Shown one piece after another: positions 1 through 7,238 of a stretch of 16,643 nt of DNA. The translations under genes and the position numbers were made by a program. The stretch spans positions 1 through 16,643 of the forward strand of contig JALWEL010000037.1 of NCBI GenBank assembly GCA_027014065.1, written 5' to 3'. The notes under the pieces were generated by a model. That model saw only the letters and a list, made by a program, of their open reading frames with translations. It did no database searches and had not been told where the DNA came from. How positions within the stretch are numbered: the stretch's first letter is position 1; each line of letters opens with the position of its first letter. This DNA comes from DHVE2 group archaeon (lineage in GTDB: Archaea > Thermoplasmatota > Thermoplasmata > Thermoplasmatales > Aciduliprofundaceae).

Positions 1-1138
1 TGTCCGCGAGCCCGCCGGTTTTTCTAACCACGGGGATTGTTCCGTATCTCATTGCGATTAGCTGTCCCAGCCCGCACGGCTCGAACTTCGATGGCATTAG
101 GAAGAAATCGGAAGCGGCGTATATTTTATGAGCCATTGCCTCGTCGTACTTTATTATGGCTTTCACGTTATCCTTTTCCGACAATTTTTCAAGCTCTTTC
201 TCGAACCTCTCCCTGCCCGTTCCTAAGATTATGAAGTTTGCATTCTTCACGTTGCGGATCGCATCTACCAATATATCCACACCCTTCTGCTCCACCAGCC
301 GGGCCACCATGCCGAATAGGGGCAGAGTGGAATCGAGATTGTATTCCGTGCACAGCGCTTTTTTATTTTCACTCTTTTTCTCTATGCTCTCAGAGGAATA
401 ATTCACGTAGATATGCTCGTCCTTCTCGGGATTCCACGTTGTGTAATCCAAGCCGTTCAATATCCCCACTATCTTTGAAGAATTGGCCCTCAGCACTTCT
501 TGAAGACCTTCTCCGTACTCTTCCGTGAGGATCTCTTTAGCATACGTGGGCGAGACGGTTGTCACTTTATCCGCGAGGGTAATTCCTGCCTTCATGTAAT
601 TTAGCTTTCCGTTCCACATGAGTATGTCTTTCCATCGCTCTTCGATTCCCAATTTTTCGAATTTTTCCTCTTCGAACTCGCCCTGATGCTTGAGGTTGTG
701 AATTGTGAGCACGAATTTTCTCTTATAGCCTGAGATTTTAGAGTAAAGGGGCACCAGCGAGGTCATCCAGTCGTTGCAATGAATCACATCTGGTTCGAAA
801 TCCAAAAATTCATCTATCGTAGCAACAACCTGCGAGAACCGAGCCCACCTGAGCCAGTCCTCGTGCCCATAGACTTCATGCTCTGCGATTGCATCACTCT
901 TAACAAGATAAACGGGTACTTTGTTCACTTCCACCCGATATATCTCCACGTTTCCAAAATCGAATTCCTTCTCCCCTATCTTTTCCGCATCCACCTTTAT
1001 CTTTTTGTGGTAGGGCATAATAACGCGGATGTCCAAACCCATCTTTCTAAGAGCAGCTGGCAGGCTTCCGGCCACATCACCTAAGCCTCCGACCTTCGCG
1101 AGAGGGTACATTTCCACCGTTGCGAACAGAACTTGCAT
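1..1138 (-). CDS. glgA: Glycogen synthase, GlgA type, 5' part only (partial at window edge)
   Basis: The reading frame is open from the ATG at 1138-1136 to the window edge (379 codons), so the C-terminal part lies outside. Seen: the N-terminus holds the sugar-nucleotide binding motif KVGGLGD at residues 15-21, the usual place for GT5 glycogen/starch synthases. The visible end has FEPCGLGQL (Glu353), then MRYGTIPVV and TGGLAD, the conserved C-terminal Rossmann-domain signature of GlgA. Known for the family: these enzymes transfer glucose from ADP- or UDP-glucose onto a growing alpha-1,4-glucan in the cytoplasm, making storage glycogen. The start is chosen because MQVLFATVEMYPLAKVGG fits the usual GlgA N-terminus. 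There is no Shine-Dalgarno site upstream. A TTAATA-like element about 25 nt upstream would give a leaderless mRNA, while the TATTTAAAC box shared with rtcB would give a leader of about 20 nt. Donor sugar specificity cannot be read from the sequence. Confidence 0.93.
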   Translation of the reverse strand, partial: MQVLFATVEMYPLAKVGGLGDVAGSLPAALRKMGLDIRVIMPYHKKIKVDAEKIGEKEFDFGNVEIYRVEVNKVPVYLVKSDAIAEHEVYGHEDWLRWARFSQVVATIDEFLDFEPDVIHCNDWMTSLVPLYSKISGYKRKFVLTIHNLKHQGEFEEEKFEKLGIEERWKDILMWNGKLNYMKAGITLADKVTTVSPTYAKEILTEEYGEGLQEVLRANSSKIVGILNGLDYTTWNPEKDEHIYVNYSSESIEKKSENKKALCTEYNLDSTLPLFGMVARLVEQKGVDILVDAIRNVKNANFIILGTGRERFEKELEKLSEKDNVKAIIKYDEAMAHKIYAASDFFLMPSKFEPCGLGQLIAMRYGTIPVVRKTGGLAD

Positions 1139-1180
1139 ATTCGGGCATGAAATTTTGCGTATTAATCTTTCTCTACCAAA

Positions 1181-1190
1181 GTTTAAATAT
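1181..1190. promoter_or_regulatory. Shared TATA-like box between glgA and rtcB
   Basis: The 83-bp gap between the divergent glgA and rtcB starts holds a nearly palindromic AT-rich box, GTTTAAATAT. Read on the plus strand it lies about 36 nt before the rtcB ATG, which predicts a short leader of about 10 nt that begins near the GGTGATG Shine-Dalgarno site (1211-1217). Read on the minus strand it lies about 47 nt before the glgA ATG. Assignment to rtcB is the more natural one. Use by both genes is inference, because a second minus-strand element (GATTAATAC, near 1160-1168) could serve glgA. Confidence 0.5.
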
Positions 1191-1221
1191 CTGCGAATTA
1201 TTGCAAAAGCGGTGATGATCA

Positions 1222-4116
1222 ATGTGGACCGGTCCGCTTAAAAAAATAGATTCATTCAGGTGGGAGATTCCAAAGGATTACAAAAAAGGCATGAACGTTC
1301 CAGGGCGCATATTCGCCAGCGCAAATATGATTGAGCAGATTAAGCATGATAACGCACCGGAGCAGGTGGCTAACGTTGCCACACTTCCCGGCATAGTGAA
1401 GGCGAGCATGGCCATGCCCGATATACACTGGGGTTACGGATTTCCTATAGGGGGCGTGGCGGCTTTCAGCGCCGAGGAGGGAATCATATCCCCCGGAGGG
1501 GTGGGGTATGATATAAATTGCCTTTCTCCCGAGGCAAAAATACTAACAGAAAACGGATACTGGGTAAAACTCAAAAATCTACCAAAAAAACTTGAAGAGC
1601 ACGTGAAAATTTATAATGTGAATGAGGGACACAACGATTTCTCTGATATATATTTCGTAGCTGAAAGAAAAATCGAACCCAATGAAAAAGCGGTGAGAAT
1701 AACAACGGAGACGGGTAAAATAATTGAAGGTAGCGAAGATCATCCAGTTTTAACACCGCACAACTACAAAATGATGGGCGAGTTAAAGAAGGGTGATGAG
1801 ATAGTTGTATATCCATTCGAAGGCCTGGAGTATGATGAGAGAAAAGGGATAATTCTTGATGAGAACAATTTTGGTGATGTGGATACTCAAATTACCAAGT
1901 ATTTGAGAGAAAGAAATCTTATTCCTTTGCGATGGGATGACCCTAAGTTGGGAACAATTGCAAAGATTTTGGGATTTGCATTTGGTGATGGGCATTTGGG
2001 CGAGTTATCCGGCAGAATTACCCTGAGTTTTTATGGCAGCGAGCGTAATCTCAGGGTGCTTAAGAAGGATGTTGAAACGCTTGGGGTAAAATGCAATATA
2101 TATGTGAGGGAGAGAAGTTACAGCATAGATACTGTGAGTGGACACTATGAAGGAATTAGCAGAGCAGCAGAATTGAGAGTTTCATCTCGAGGGTTTGCAA
2201 TATTTCTTGAAAAATTAGGCATGCCAAAGGGAAACAAAGCAATGGGTAACTACAGGGTGCCTGAGTGGATCATGAGTGCTCCACTATGGGTAAAGAGAAA
2301 TTTCTTAGCGGGATTATTTGGGGCCGATGGGAGTATTGTGGAATTCAAGAGAAATACGCCACTTCCCATAAATCTCACACAGGGTAAAAAGGAAGAGATG
2401 AAAAAAAATCTTGGTGAGTTTATGGGTGATGTTGCCAAAATGCTCTCTGAATTTGGAATTAAAACAACAATGTATGAAATAAAATCAAGGAATGGTGTCA
2501 CTTACAGATTGTCCATTGTGGGGGAAAAATACATAAAAAAATTCCTTGGCAAGATCAACTATGAATACGATTTAAATAAGAAAGAAAAGGGCCTGTTCGC
2601 CTATGCGTATCTTCTCTTAAAGGAAAACGTTAAAAATGAACGAAAAAAAGCAGCCGAAATGGCAAGGGATATATACAGAAAAACAGGAAGTGTAAAAGAA
2701 GCATACGCCGCGGTGCGACACATAGTTAATAAGAGATTTGTAGAAAGGGTAATATACGAAAGGGTTACTGAGCCAAGATTACCCAAATCATTTCTCTCCT
2801 TCGATGACTTTGTCTCTGAGAGGGGGTTGCCTGGGGGATTTGTGGTGGAGAAAATAGATAAGATAGAGAGAATAAAACCGGATTATGCAAAATTCTACGA
2901 TGTGGGGGTATATCACGAGGCGCACAACTTCATATCCAATGGAGTTGTGGTTCACAACTGCGGCGTGCGCTTGCTCAGAACGAATTTGAAAGAAGAGGAT
3001 GTAAGGCCTAAGCTCAAAGAACTAATCGATACCATATTCATAAATGTGCCCTCGGGCGTGGGCGAGAAGGGAAAGTTGCACCTTTCTTTCAGAGAATTAA
3101 ACGAAGTTCTGGACCGCGGGGTAAAATGGGCCGTTGAGAACGGGTACGGGTGGAATGAAGATATTGAGAGAATAGAAGAAGGGGGAAGCATGAAGCACGC
3201 ATCTCACGAGAAGGTGAGCGACAAAGCGAAGAAAAGAGGCGCCCCTCAACTCGGTACATTGGGAGCGGGAAATCACTTCTTAGAGGTGCAGAAGGTGGAT
3301 AAGATTTTTCTCCCCGAAGTTGCGAAGAAATTCGGCATTGAGCACGAGGGGCAGGTAATGGTAATGATTCACACCGGCTCTCGAGGACTCGGTCACCAAG
3401 TGGCAACGGATTACATTCGCGTTATGGAGAACGCCGCCAGAAAGTACGGAATAAAATTAGAGGATAAGCAACTGGCCTGCGCACCAACCCATAGCAAAGA
3501 AGCCGAGGACTATTTTGCAGCCATGAGCGCCGCAGCCAATTTTGGATTTACAAATCGCCAACTCATAATGCACTGGGTTCGCGAATCGTTTGGCAAGGTT
3601 TTCAACGAGGACCCCGAAGATTTAGGGATGCACCTAATTTACGGGGTGGCTCACAACATCGCCAAATTGGAGGAGCATGTGGTGGATGGAAAGAGAATGA
3701 AGCTCTACGTGCATCGCAAAGGAGCCACGCGTGCTTTTGCCGCAGGGCGAGAAGAATTGTCCTCACTGTATCGCGATGTGGGCCAGCCCGTTCTGATTCC
3801 CGGAGACATGGGCACGGGCTCTTATGTTTTAGTTGGCACTCAAAAAGCCATGGAAGAGACGTTCGGTTCCACGTGCCACGGAGCAGGTCGCGTGATGAGC
3901 CGCCACGCCGCGCTGAGAAAATTCAGAGGCGATGAAATAAAGAGGGAGCTATGGGAGAAGAAGAGAATATACGTAAGAAGCGCCAGCAACAGAGTTGCTG
4001 CCGAAGAAGCGCCGGACGCGTACAAGAACGTGGACGACGTTGTGCGCGCAGTCGAGGGAGCGGGGATATCGAGAATCGTAGCCCGCTTGGTTCCCATGGG
4101 TGTGGTGAAGGGCTAA
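1222..4116 (+). CDS. rtcB: tRNA-splicing ligase RtcB, intein-containing precursor
   Basis: RtcB joins 2',3'-cyclic phosphate (or 3'-phosphate) and 5'-OH RNA ends with GTP and Mn2+. In archaea it ligates tRNA exons after intron removal. The precursor has 964 residues. Residues 1-99 and 580-964 form a 484-residue mature ligase, close to the roughly 480 of archaeal RtcB, and residues 100-579 are an intein. Seen: GYDIN at 95-99 joins CGVRLLRTN at 580-588 after splicing, giving the conserved DINCGVRL metal site. Other likely metal/GMP-site residues are His685 (GAGNHFLEV), His717 (IHTGSRGLGHQ), His811 (GVAHNIAKLEEH) and His886 in TCHGAGRVMSR, the guanylylation motif. All appear intact, so the spliced enzyme should be active. 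The start has a good ribosome site, GGTGATG at 1211-1217, 4-5 nt before ATG. The stop codon overlaps that of the convergent carboxyltransferase gene. The splicing cofactor archease is not in the window. Confidence 0.97.
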   Translation: MWTGPLKKIDSFRWEIPKDYKKGMNVPGRIFASANMIEQIKHDNAPEQVANVATLPGIVKASMAMPDIHWGYGFPIGGVAAFSAEEGIISPGGVGYDINCLSPEAKILTENGYWVKLKNLPKKLEEHVKIYNVNEGHNDFSDIYFVAERKIEPNEKAVRITTETGKIIEGSEDHPVLTPHNYKMMGELKKGDEIVVYPFEGLEYDERKGIILDENNFGDVDTQITKYLRERNLIPLRWDDPKLGTIAKILGFAFGDGHLGELSGRITLSFYGSERNLRVLKKDVETLGVKCNIYVRERSYSIDTVSGHYEGISRAAELRVSSRGFAIFLEKLGMPKGNKAMGNYRVPEWIMSAPLWVKRNFLAGLFGADGSIVEFKRNTPLPINLTQGKKEEMKKNLGEFMGDVAKMLSEFGIKTTMYEIKSRNGVTYRLSIVGEKYIKKFLGKINYEYDLNKKEKGLFAYAYLLLKENVKNERKKAAEMARDIYRKTGSVKEAYAAVRHIVNKRFVERVIYERVTEPRLPKSFLSFDDFVSERGLPGGFVVEKIDKIERIKPDYAKFYDVGVYHEAHNFISNGVVVHNCGVRLLRTNLKEEDVRPKLKELIDTIFINVPSGVGEKGKLHLSFRELNEVLDRGVKWAVENGYGWNEDIERIEEGGSMKHASHEKVSDKAKKRGAPQLGTLGAGNHFLEVQKVDKIFLPEVAKKFGIEHEGQVMVMIHTGSRGLGHQVATDYIRVMENAARKYGIKLEDKQLACAPTHSKEAEDYFAAMSAAANFGFTNRQLIMHWVRESFGKVFNEDPEDLGMHLIYGVAHNIAKLEEHVVDGKRMKLYVHRKGATRAFAAGREELSSLYRDVGQPVLIPGDMGTGSYVLVGTQKAMEETFGSTCHGAGRVMSRHAALRKFRGDEIKRELWEKKRIYVRSASNRVAAEEAPDAYKNVDDVVRAVEGAGISRIVARLVPMGVVKG
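1519..2958 (+). mobile_element. Intein with LAGLIDADG homing endonuclease, inserted in rtcB
   Basis: The insert is 480 codons, in frame, from Cys1 (CLSPEAKIL, precursor residue 100) to the terminal His-Asn (VVVHN, 578-579), followed by Cys+1 of the C-extein. Intein blocks seen, in intein numbering: block A at 1-18; block B GSEDHP at 71-76 with the conserved His75, but Ser-Glu-Asp where Thr is usual; two LAGLIDADG motifs, LGFAFGDGHL (151-160) and FLAGLFGADGSI (262-273); and blocks F/G with FYDVGVYHEAHNFISNGVVVHN split over 459-480. Both acidic residues of the endonuclease motifs (Asp157 and Asp270) are present, so both splicing and endonuclease functions look intact. A helical, lysine-rich stretch at about 355-430 lies between the endonuclease and the C-terminal splicing block and may help bind DNA. 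The DNA is visibly AT-richer than the exteins. Insertion before the catalytic Cys of RtcB is a known intein site (Pyrococcus horikoshii RtcB). Confidence 0.97.
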
Positions 4117-5552
4117 TTTTCTTTTATTTCTTCCACGCCAACCTCGTACACTTCTCCGTCGAAGTACAACCTGTATATTTTTCCCTTGATCTCGCTTTTT
4201 TCTTCCACGGGCTTGAGTTCTCCTTTCTTTCTCAGCTGAAAAAATTCTTCAGCCACCTGCGGGAACAGGCAGTATGTGAGCACATCCTCTTCCTTCTCAA
4301 GGTAGCCCTTCTCTTCCAGCTCTTTCCTGCATTTGTCAAGCATGGGGTCTAAGAGGTCTCCGGGTCTGTCGGTGATTATTTTCTCGTCCCCTATGGCCAA
4401 TTTCACGACTTCCGGATTCAATTTTCCCGGGGGCCTGCCGTAGAGGCCGCGGATGTAATTTTTCGTCTCGTTGGTGATTTTTTTGTATCTTCCGAAAAGA
4501 ACGTTCATAACGGCCTGAGTTCCCACTATTTGAGACGTTGGCGTCACCAAAGGTGGAAATCCTAAGTCTTCTCGCACCCGGGGGATTTCATGAAGAACCT
4601 CATCTAGATGCTCGCTTGCCTGAAGCTCTTTTAACTGACTCAGCAGGTTTGAGAACATTCCGCCGGGAATCTGGTGCCTGAGAACAGAGTGGTTCACGAC
4701 CAACGCCTTTTGATGTAAATATTTCTTATATTTTCCCTCCAAGAGCTCTTTGAGGTAATCGCCAATTTCGTAAATCTTCTCCATATCTATATTTGGCCTC
4801 TCCTCGTCGGGAAGAACGGCATGCATAATCTGAATTCCCGGCTGCGCGGTGCCGAAGGCCAATGGACTTATTGAGGTGTTTATGTAATCCGCGCCCGCCT
4901 CCACAACCTTTAGGTACGTGGCCACGGCCATTCCGCTGGTTGAGTGCATGTGCACATCCACCTTTATTCCGTAGGCATCCTTTATCTCTTTCACGAGGGA
5001 ATAGCCCATGTAAGGGGTCAGGAGACCAGCCATGTCCTTTATCGTTATGTAGTCAACATCTAAGGAAATCAGGGATTCTGCGAGCTTTAGATAATACTCA
5101 GGGGTGAATATTTTTCCCGTGGTGTAGCTTATTGCGCCCTGAACTTCCGCACCCACTCTTTTCGCTTCCTTTATGGCAATTTCCATGTTTCTGACGTCGT
5201 TGAGCGCGTCGAAAATCCGAAATATATCGATGCCGTTTTTATGCGCTAATTGAACGAATTTTTTGACTACATCGTCCGGATAGTGCTTATATCCAACTAC
5301 ATTCTGGCCACGGAGAAGCATCTGCAGCTTCGTCTTTTTTATTCTCTCCCTCAATTCTCTGAGCCTCTCCCACGGGTCTTCGCGAAGATAGCGAATTGCA
5401 ACGTCGAATGTTGCGCCGCCCCACACTTCCATTGAATAGAATCCTATTGAATCCATCTTCTCTGCTATGGGGAGCATATCCTCCGTTTTTAATCTCGTGG
5501 CTATCAGGGACTGGTGCGCATCTCTGAATGTGGTGTCTATAATTTCCACCAT
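4113..5552 (-). CDS. pycB: Pyruvate carboxylase subunit B / oxaloacetate decarboxylase alpha-type carboxyltransferase, no biotin domain
   Basis: The 479-residue protein belongs to the biotin-dependent carboxyltransferases that move CO2 between carboxybiotin and pyruvate/oxaloacetate. Seen: a TIM-barrel with RDAHQSLIATR (Asp11, metal ligand), IKDMAG (Lys172, the family's carboxylated lysine) and HMHSTSGMA (His201, His203, metal ligands). A conserved carboxylase domain follows, with QIPGGMFSNL near 294 and TPTSQIVGTQAV near 337. The protein ends with KIYRLYFDGEVYEVGVEEI, which looks like the first strands leading into a biotinyl domain, but the AMKM-type attachment site is absent. A separate biotin carrier must therefore exist elsewhere. 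The start at 5552 is chosen because MVEIIDTTFRD is the family N-terminus and GGTGAT (5556-5561) lies 3 nt upstream. The frame continues upstream without homology. PycB (anaplerotic) and OadA (decarboxylating) roles cannot be separated here. Confidence 0.88.
   Translation of the reverse strand: MVEIIDTTFRDAHQSLIATRLKTEDMLPIAEKMDSIGFYSMEVWGGATFDVAIRYLREDPWERLRELRERIKKTKLQMLLRGQNVVGYKHYPDDVVKKFVQLAHKNGIDIFRIFDALNDVRNMEIAIKEAKRVGAEVQGAISYTTGKIFTPEYYLKLAESLISLDVDYITIKDMAGLLTPYMGYSLVKEIKDAYGIKVDVHMHSTSGMAVATYLKVVEAGADYINTSISPLAFGTAQPGIQIMHAVLPDEERPNIDMEKIYEIGDYLKELLEGKYKKYLHQKALVVNHSVLRHQIPGGMFSNLLSQLKELQASEHLDEVLHEIPRVREDLGFPPLVTPTSQIVGTQAVMNVLFGRYKKITNETKNYIRGLYGRPPGKLNPEVVKLAIGDEKIITDRPGDLLDPMLDKCRKELEEKGYLEKEEDVLTYCLFPQVAEEFFQLRKKGELKPVEEKSEIKGKIYRLYFDGEVYEVGVEEIKEN
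4117..4132 (+). terminator. T-rich tract after rtcB, probable transcription terminator
   Basis: Directly after the rtcB stop codon the plus strand reads TTTTCTTTTATTTCTT, 13 T in 16 bases. Archaeal RNA polymerase commonly terminates at such T-tracts without a hairpin. The tract lies inside the 3' end of the convergent pycB gene, where it encodes the Lys/Glu-rich C-terminus on the other strand. No comparable T-tract follows pycB on the minus strand. Function is inferred from composition and position only. Confidence 0.5.
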
Positions 5553-5580
5553 ACAATCACCATCCCTTTGATTATTACGC

Positions 5581-5590
5581 CATATATTAG
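5581..5590 (-). promoter_or_regulatory. Candidate TATA box for pycB
   Basis: On the minus strand the sequence reads CTAATATATG, centred about 34 nt before the pycB ATG. This would start transcription close to 5561, just at the GGTGAT ribosome site, giving a leader of only about 9 nt. The alternative is the CTATATATC element at 5626-5634, which would give a leader of roughly 48 nt. I cannot decide between them from the sequence. Confidence 0.35.
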
Positions 5591-5621
5591 GGTTGTGGTT
5601 TAACGATTGACGAAATACAGG

Positions 5622-5634
5622 AAAAGATATATAG
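5622..5634 (+). promoter_or_regulatory. TATA box (with purine-rich BRE-like lead) for the winged-helix gene
   Basis: AAAAGATATATAG lies about 50 nt upstream of the ATG at 5679. It predicts transcription start near 5655 and a leader of about 24 nt that carries the GGGGGTGA ribosome site at 5667-5674. The element is close to the archaeal consensus (purine-rich BRE followed by an AT-rich octamer). It lies in the 126-bp divergent region between this gene and pycB. Confidence 0.6.
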
Positions 5635-5678
5635 GTTGAGAGCATACGCATGATAGCAAGGGTCAAGGGGGTGAAAAA

Positions 5679-5990
5679 ATGATAATGACCGGCAAGTTGG
5701 AAGAAGAAATGGAATTGGTAAAGAGGCACATACACATACTCAATTATGTGATGAAGAACCAGCCAATAGGGATAATAAAATTAGCGCAGCTGATGAATAT
5801 ACCCGAGCACAAAGTTCGCTATTCCCTCCGCATTTTGGAGCAGGAGAAGCTAATAGAGCCAAGCCCGGAGGGAGCCAAGGTCACCAAGAGGGCCAAGAGA
5901 GAGATAAAGGCCCTGAAAGAAACTCTGGAGAAGATAATCAAGGATGCCAATGATATGATAAGTGAAATAGAGGACATGGAGAAGCTCTGA
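5679..5990 (+). CDS. Small winged-helix DNA-binding protein, probable transcription regulator
   Basis: A 103-residue, charged, soluble protein. Seen: an N-terminal helix (1-27); a helix-turn-helix at about 29-59 (PIGIIKLAQLMNIPEHKVRYSLRILEQEKLI), here split as PIGIIKLAQLMN (29-40) and IPEHKVRYSLRILEQEKLI (41-59); a short wing PSPEGAKVT (61-69); and a long Lys/Glu-rich helix (70-103) with heptad-like hydrophobics, suggesting a dimerising coiled coil. This layout is typical of small archaeal MarR/ArsR-like winged-helix regulators. I do not recognise a named family member, and no ligand pocket or metal site is visible. The start has a strong ribosome site, GGGGGTGA, 4 nt upstream. The gene diverges from pycB across a shared 126-bp promoter region, so control of pycB or of itself is possible but unproven. 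It ends 1 bp from the end of the convergent purA gene. Confidence 0.82.
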   Translation: MIMTGKLEEEMELVKRHIHILNYVMKNQPIGIIKLAQLMNIPEHKVRYSLRILEQEKLIEPSPEGAKVTKRAKREIKALKETLEKIIKDANDMISEIEDMEKL

Positions 5991-5991
5991 T

Positions 5992-7188
5992 TCATCTCAT
6001 TATCGTGTCTTCTCTCGATGCCCCATAGGAAACTATCTTTACCTTCGCTCCCGTCTCTTTTTCTATGAACCCTACGAATTTTTGAAGATTTTCATCTTCA
6101 ATGTTATCCCAACCTTCGATTTCTTCGTAAATTGGCTCGCAATTGCTTATATTCGCCGGAGGATATCTTCTCTCTTCTCCCTCGCACTCGTATTTTGTGG
6201 CTATTTTTACCATTTTCATTCCCGAAAGCACGTCCACCTTAGTGAGCGCAATTTCATCGATTCCGTTGATTAACGTTGCGTATCGGAGCAAAACGAGGTC
6301 TAAATGGCCAACCCTCCTGGGCCGACCTGTGGTTGCCCCGTATTCTCTTCCCCTTTCCCTCAATTTTTCTCCCTCTTCCCCGTGCAGCTCAGTTGGAAAT
6401 GGCCCAGCGCCAACGCGGGTGGTGTATGCCTTTGCGATACCCATAACTTTATCTATTTTGCTCGGGGGAATACCCAAGCCCGTAACTATGCCTCCAACGG
6501 TTGTGTTGGACGAGGTCACGTACGGATAAGTTCCGAAATCTACGTCCAAAAATGAAGCCTGCGAGCCTTCGAACAGAACGCTTTTTCCCGAATCAATAGC
6601 GTTGTTGAGCCAAATCTCCGTCTCTTCAACCATGCCCTTCATTTTTTTCCCGATTTCTTTGAGTTCTCTTGCCTCTTTTTTTATCTCTCCTTCCGAGAGT
6701 TCCAAGCGATGAATCTCGCTGAGAAGTTTCAGTTTTTTCTCAAGATCGCATTGGAATATATCCGCGATTCTTGTCCCGATTCTCGTGTGCTTCGCAGCGT
6801 AGCTGGGACCAATTCCCTGCTTTGTGGTCCCTATCTTTATTATTTCATCTTCCATCTCATCTAAGATTCGATGAAAAGAGGTCACCACATGTGCCCTTGA
6901 AGAAATCAAAATTTTCGGCTCTACGCCTAATTCTCTCACCATCTCCATTTCTCTCTGCAGTTTTTTGAGGTCGATGACCATTCCGTTCCCCAAAATTCCT
7001 ATTTTTCCCCGGAGCACTCCGCTCGGTAGAAGATGGAATTTCACCTCATTACCTTCATAAACCACGGTGTGCCCCGCGTTGCTCCCTCCCGAGAATCTCG
7101 CCACGATGTCGAAATTTTCCGATAAAAAGTCCACTATCTTTCCTTTTCCCTCATCACCAAACTGCATGCCCACAATCGCAAGGTTCAT
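5992..7188 (-). CDS. purA: Adenylosuccinate synthetase
   Basis: PurA catalyses the GTP-dependent joining of IMP and aspartate to adenylosuccinate, the first committed step from IMP to AMP, in the cytoplasm. The protein has 398 residues. Seen in order: GMQFGDEGKGKIVD (7-20) with catalytic Asp12; SNAGHTVV with catalytic His40; GTTKQGIGPSYAAK, the IMP-phosphate loop; FEGSQASFLDVDFGTYPYVTS, here given by its ends FEGSQ and YPYVTS; TRVGAGPFPTE; TTGRPRRVGHLDLVLLRYA, the flexible aspartate loop and following helix; and LTKVDVL, the guanine site. All key residues are present, so the enzyme should be functional. The ATG at 7188 has AGGTGA at the right spacing. It lies 50 bp downstream of ileS on the same strand and could be co-transcribed with it. 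An AT-rich stretch in the gap (about 7221-7230) might also be a weak separate promoter. Confidence 0.97.
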   Translation of the reverse strand: MNLAIVGMQFGDEGKGKIVDFLSENFDIVARFSGGSNAGHTVVYEGNEVKFHLLPSGVLRGKIGILGNGMVIDLKKLQREMEMVRELGVEPKILISSRAHVVTSFHRILDEMEDEIIKIGTTKQGIGPSYAAKHTRIGTRIADIFQCDLEKKLKLLSEIHRLELSEGEIKKEARELKEIGKKMKGMVEETEIWLNNAIDSGKSVLFEGSQASFLDVDFGTYPYVTSSNTTVGGIVTGLGIPPSKIDKVMGIAKAYTTRVGAGPFPTELHGEEGEKLRERGREYGATTGRPRRVGHLDLVLLRYATLINGIDEIALTKVDVLSGMKMVKIATKYECEGEERRYPPANISNCEPIYEEIEGWDNIEDENLQKFVGFIEKETGAKVKIVSYGASREDTIMR

Positions 7189-7238
7189 CGGCTCACCTGG
7201 GGTTAATGAACGACCCCACTAATAATTTTTTGGGAAAA

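Noticed and set aside
1212..1218. GTGATGA, a match to the C box of C/D sRNAs
   Set aside because: It coincides with the rtcB ribosome binding site. I saw no partner D box or guide arrangement in the short gap.
3951..4352. 133-codon plus-strand frame spanning the rtcB end and the convergent gene
   Set aside because: It is out of frame with rtcB and antisense to pycB. The two halves have unrelated composition (Arg-rich then Phe-rich), as expected for a shadow.
5553..5735. Upstream extension of the carboxyltransferase frame to 5735
   Set aside because: It would cross the divergent promoter region and the start of the winged-helix gene. The family N-terminus MVEIIDTTFRD begins at 5552 behind a GGTGAT site.
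7189..7238. Possible promoter or terminator between ileS and purA
   Set aside because: The AT-rich stretch on the minus strand (around 7213-7230) is too weak to call as either. Co-transcription is equally possible.
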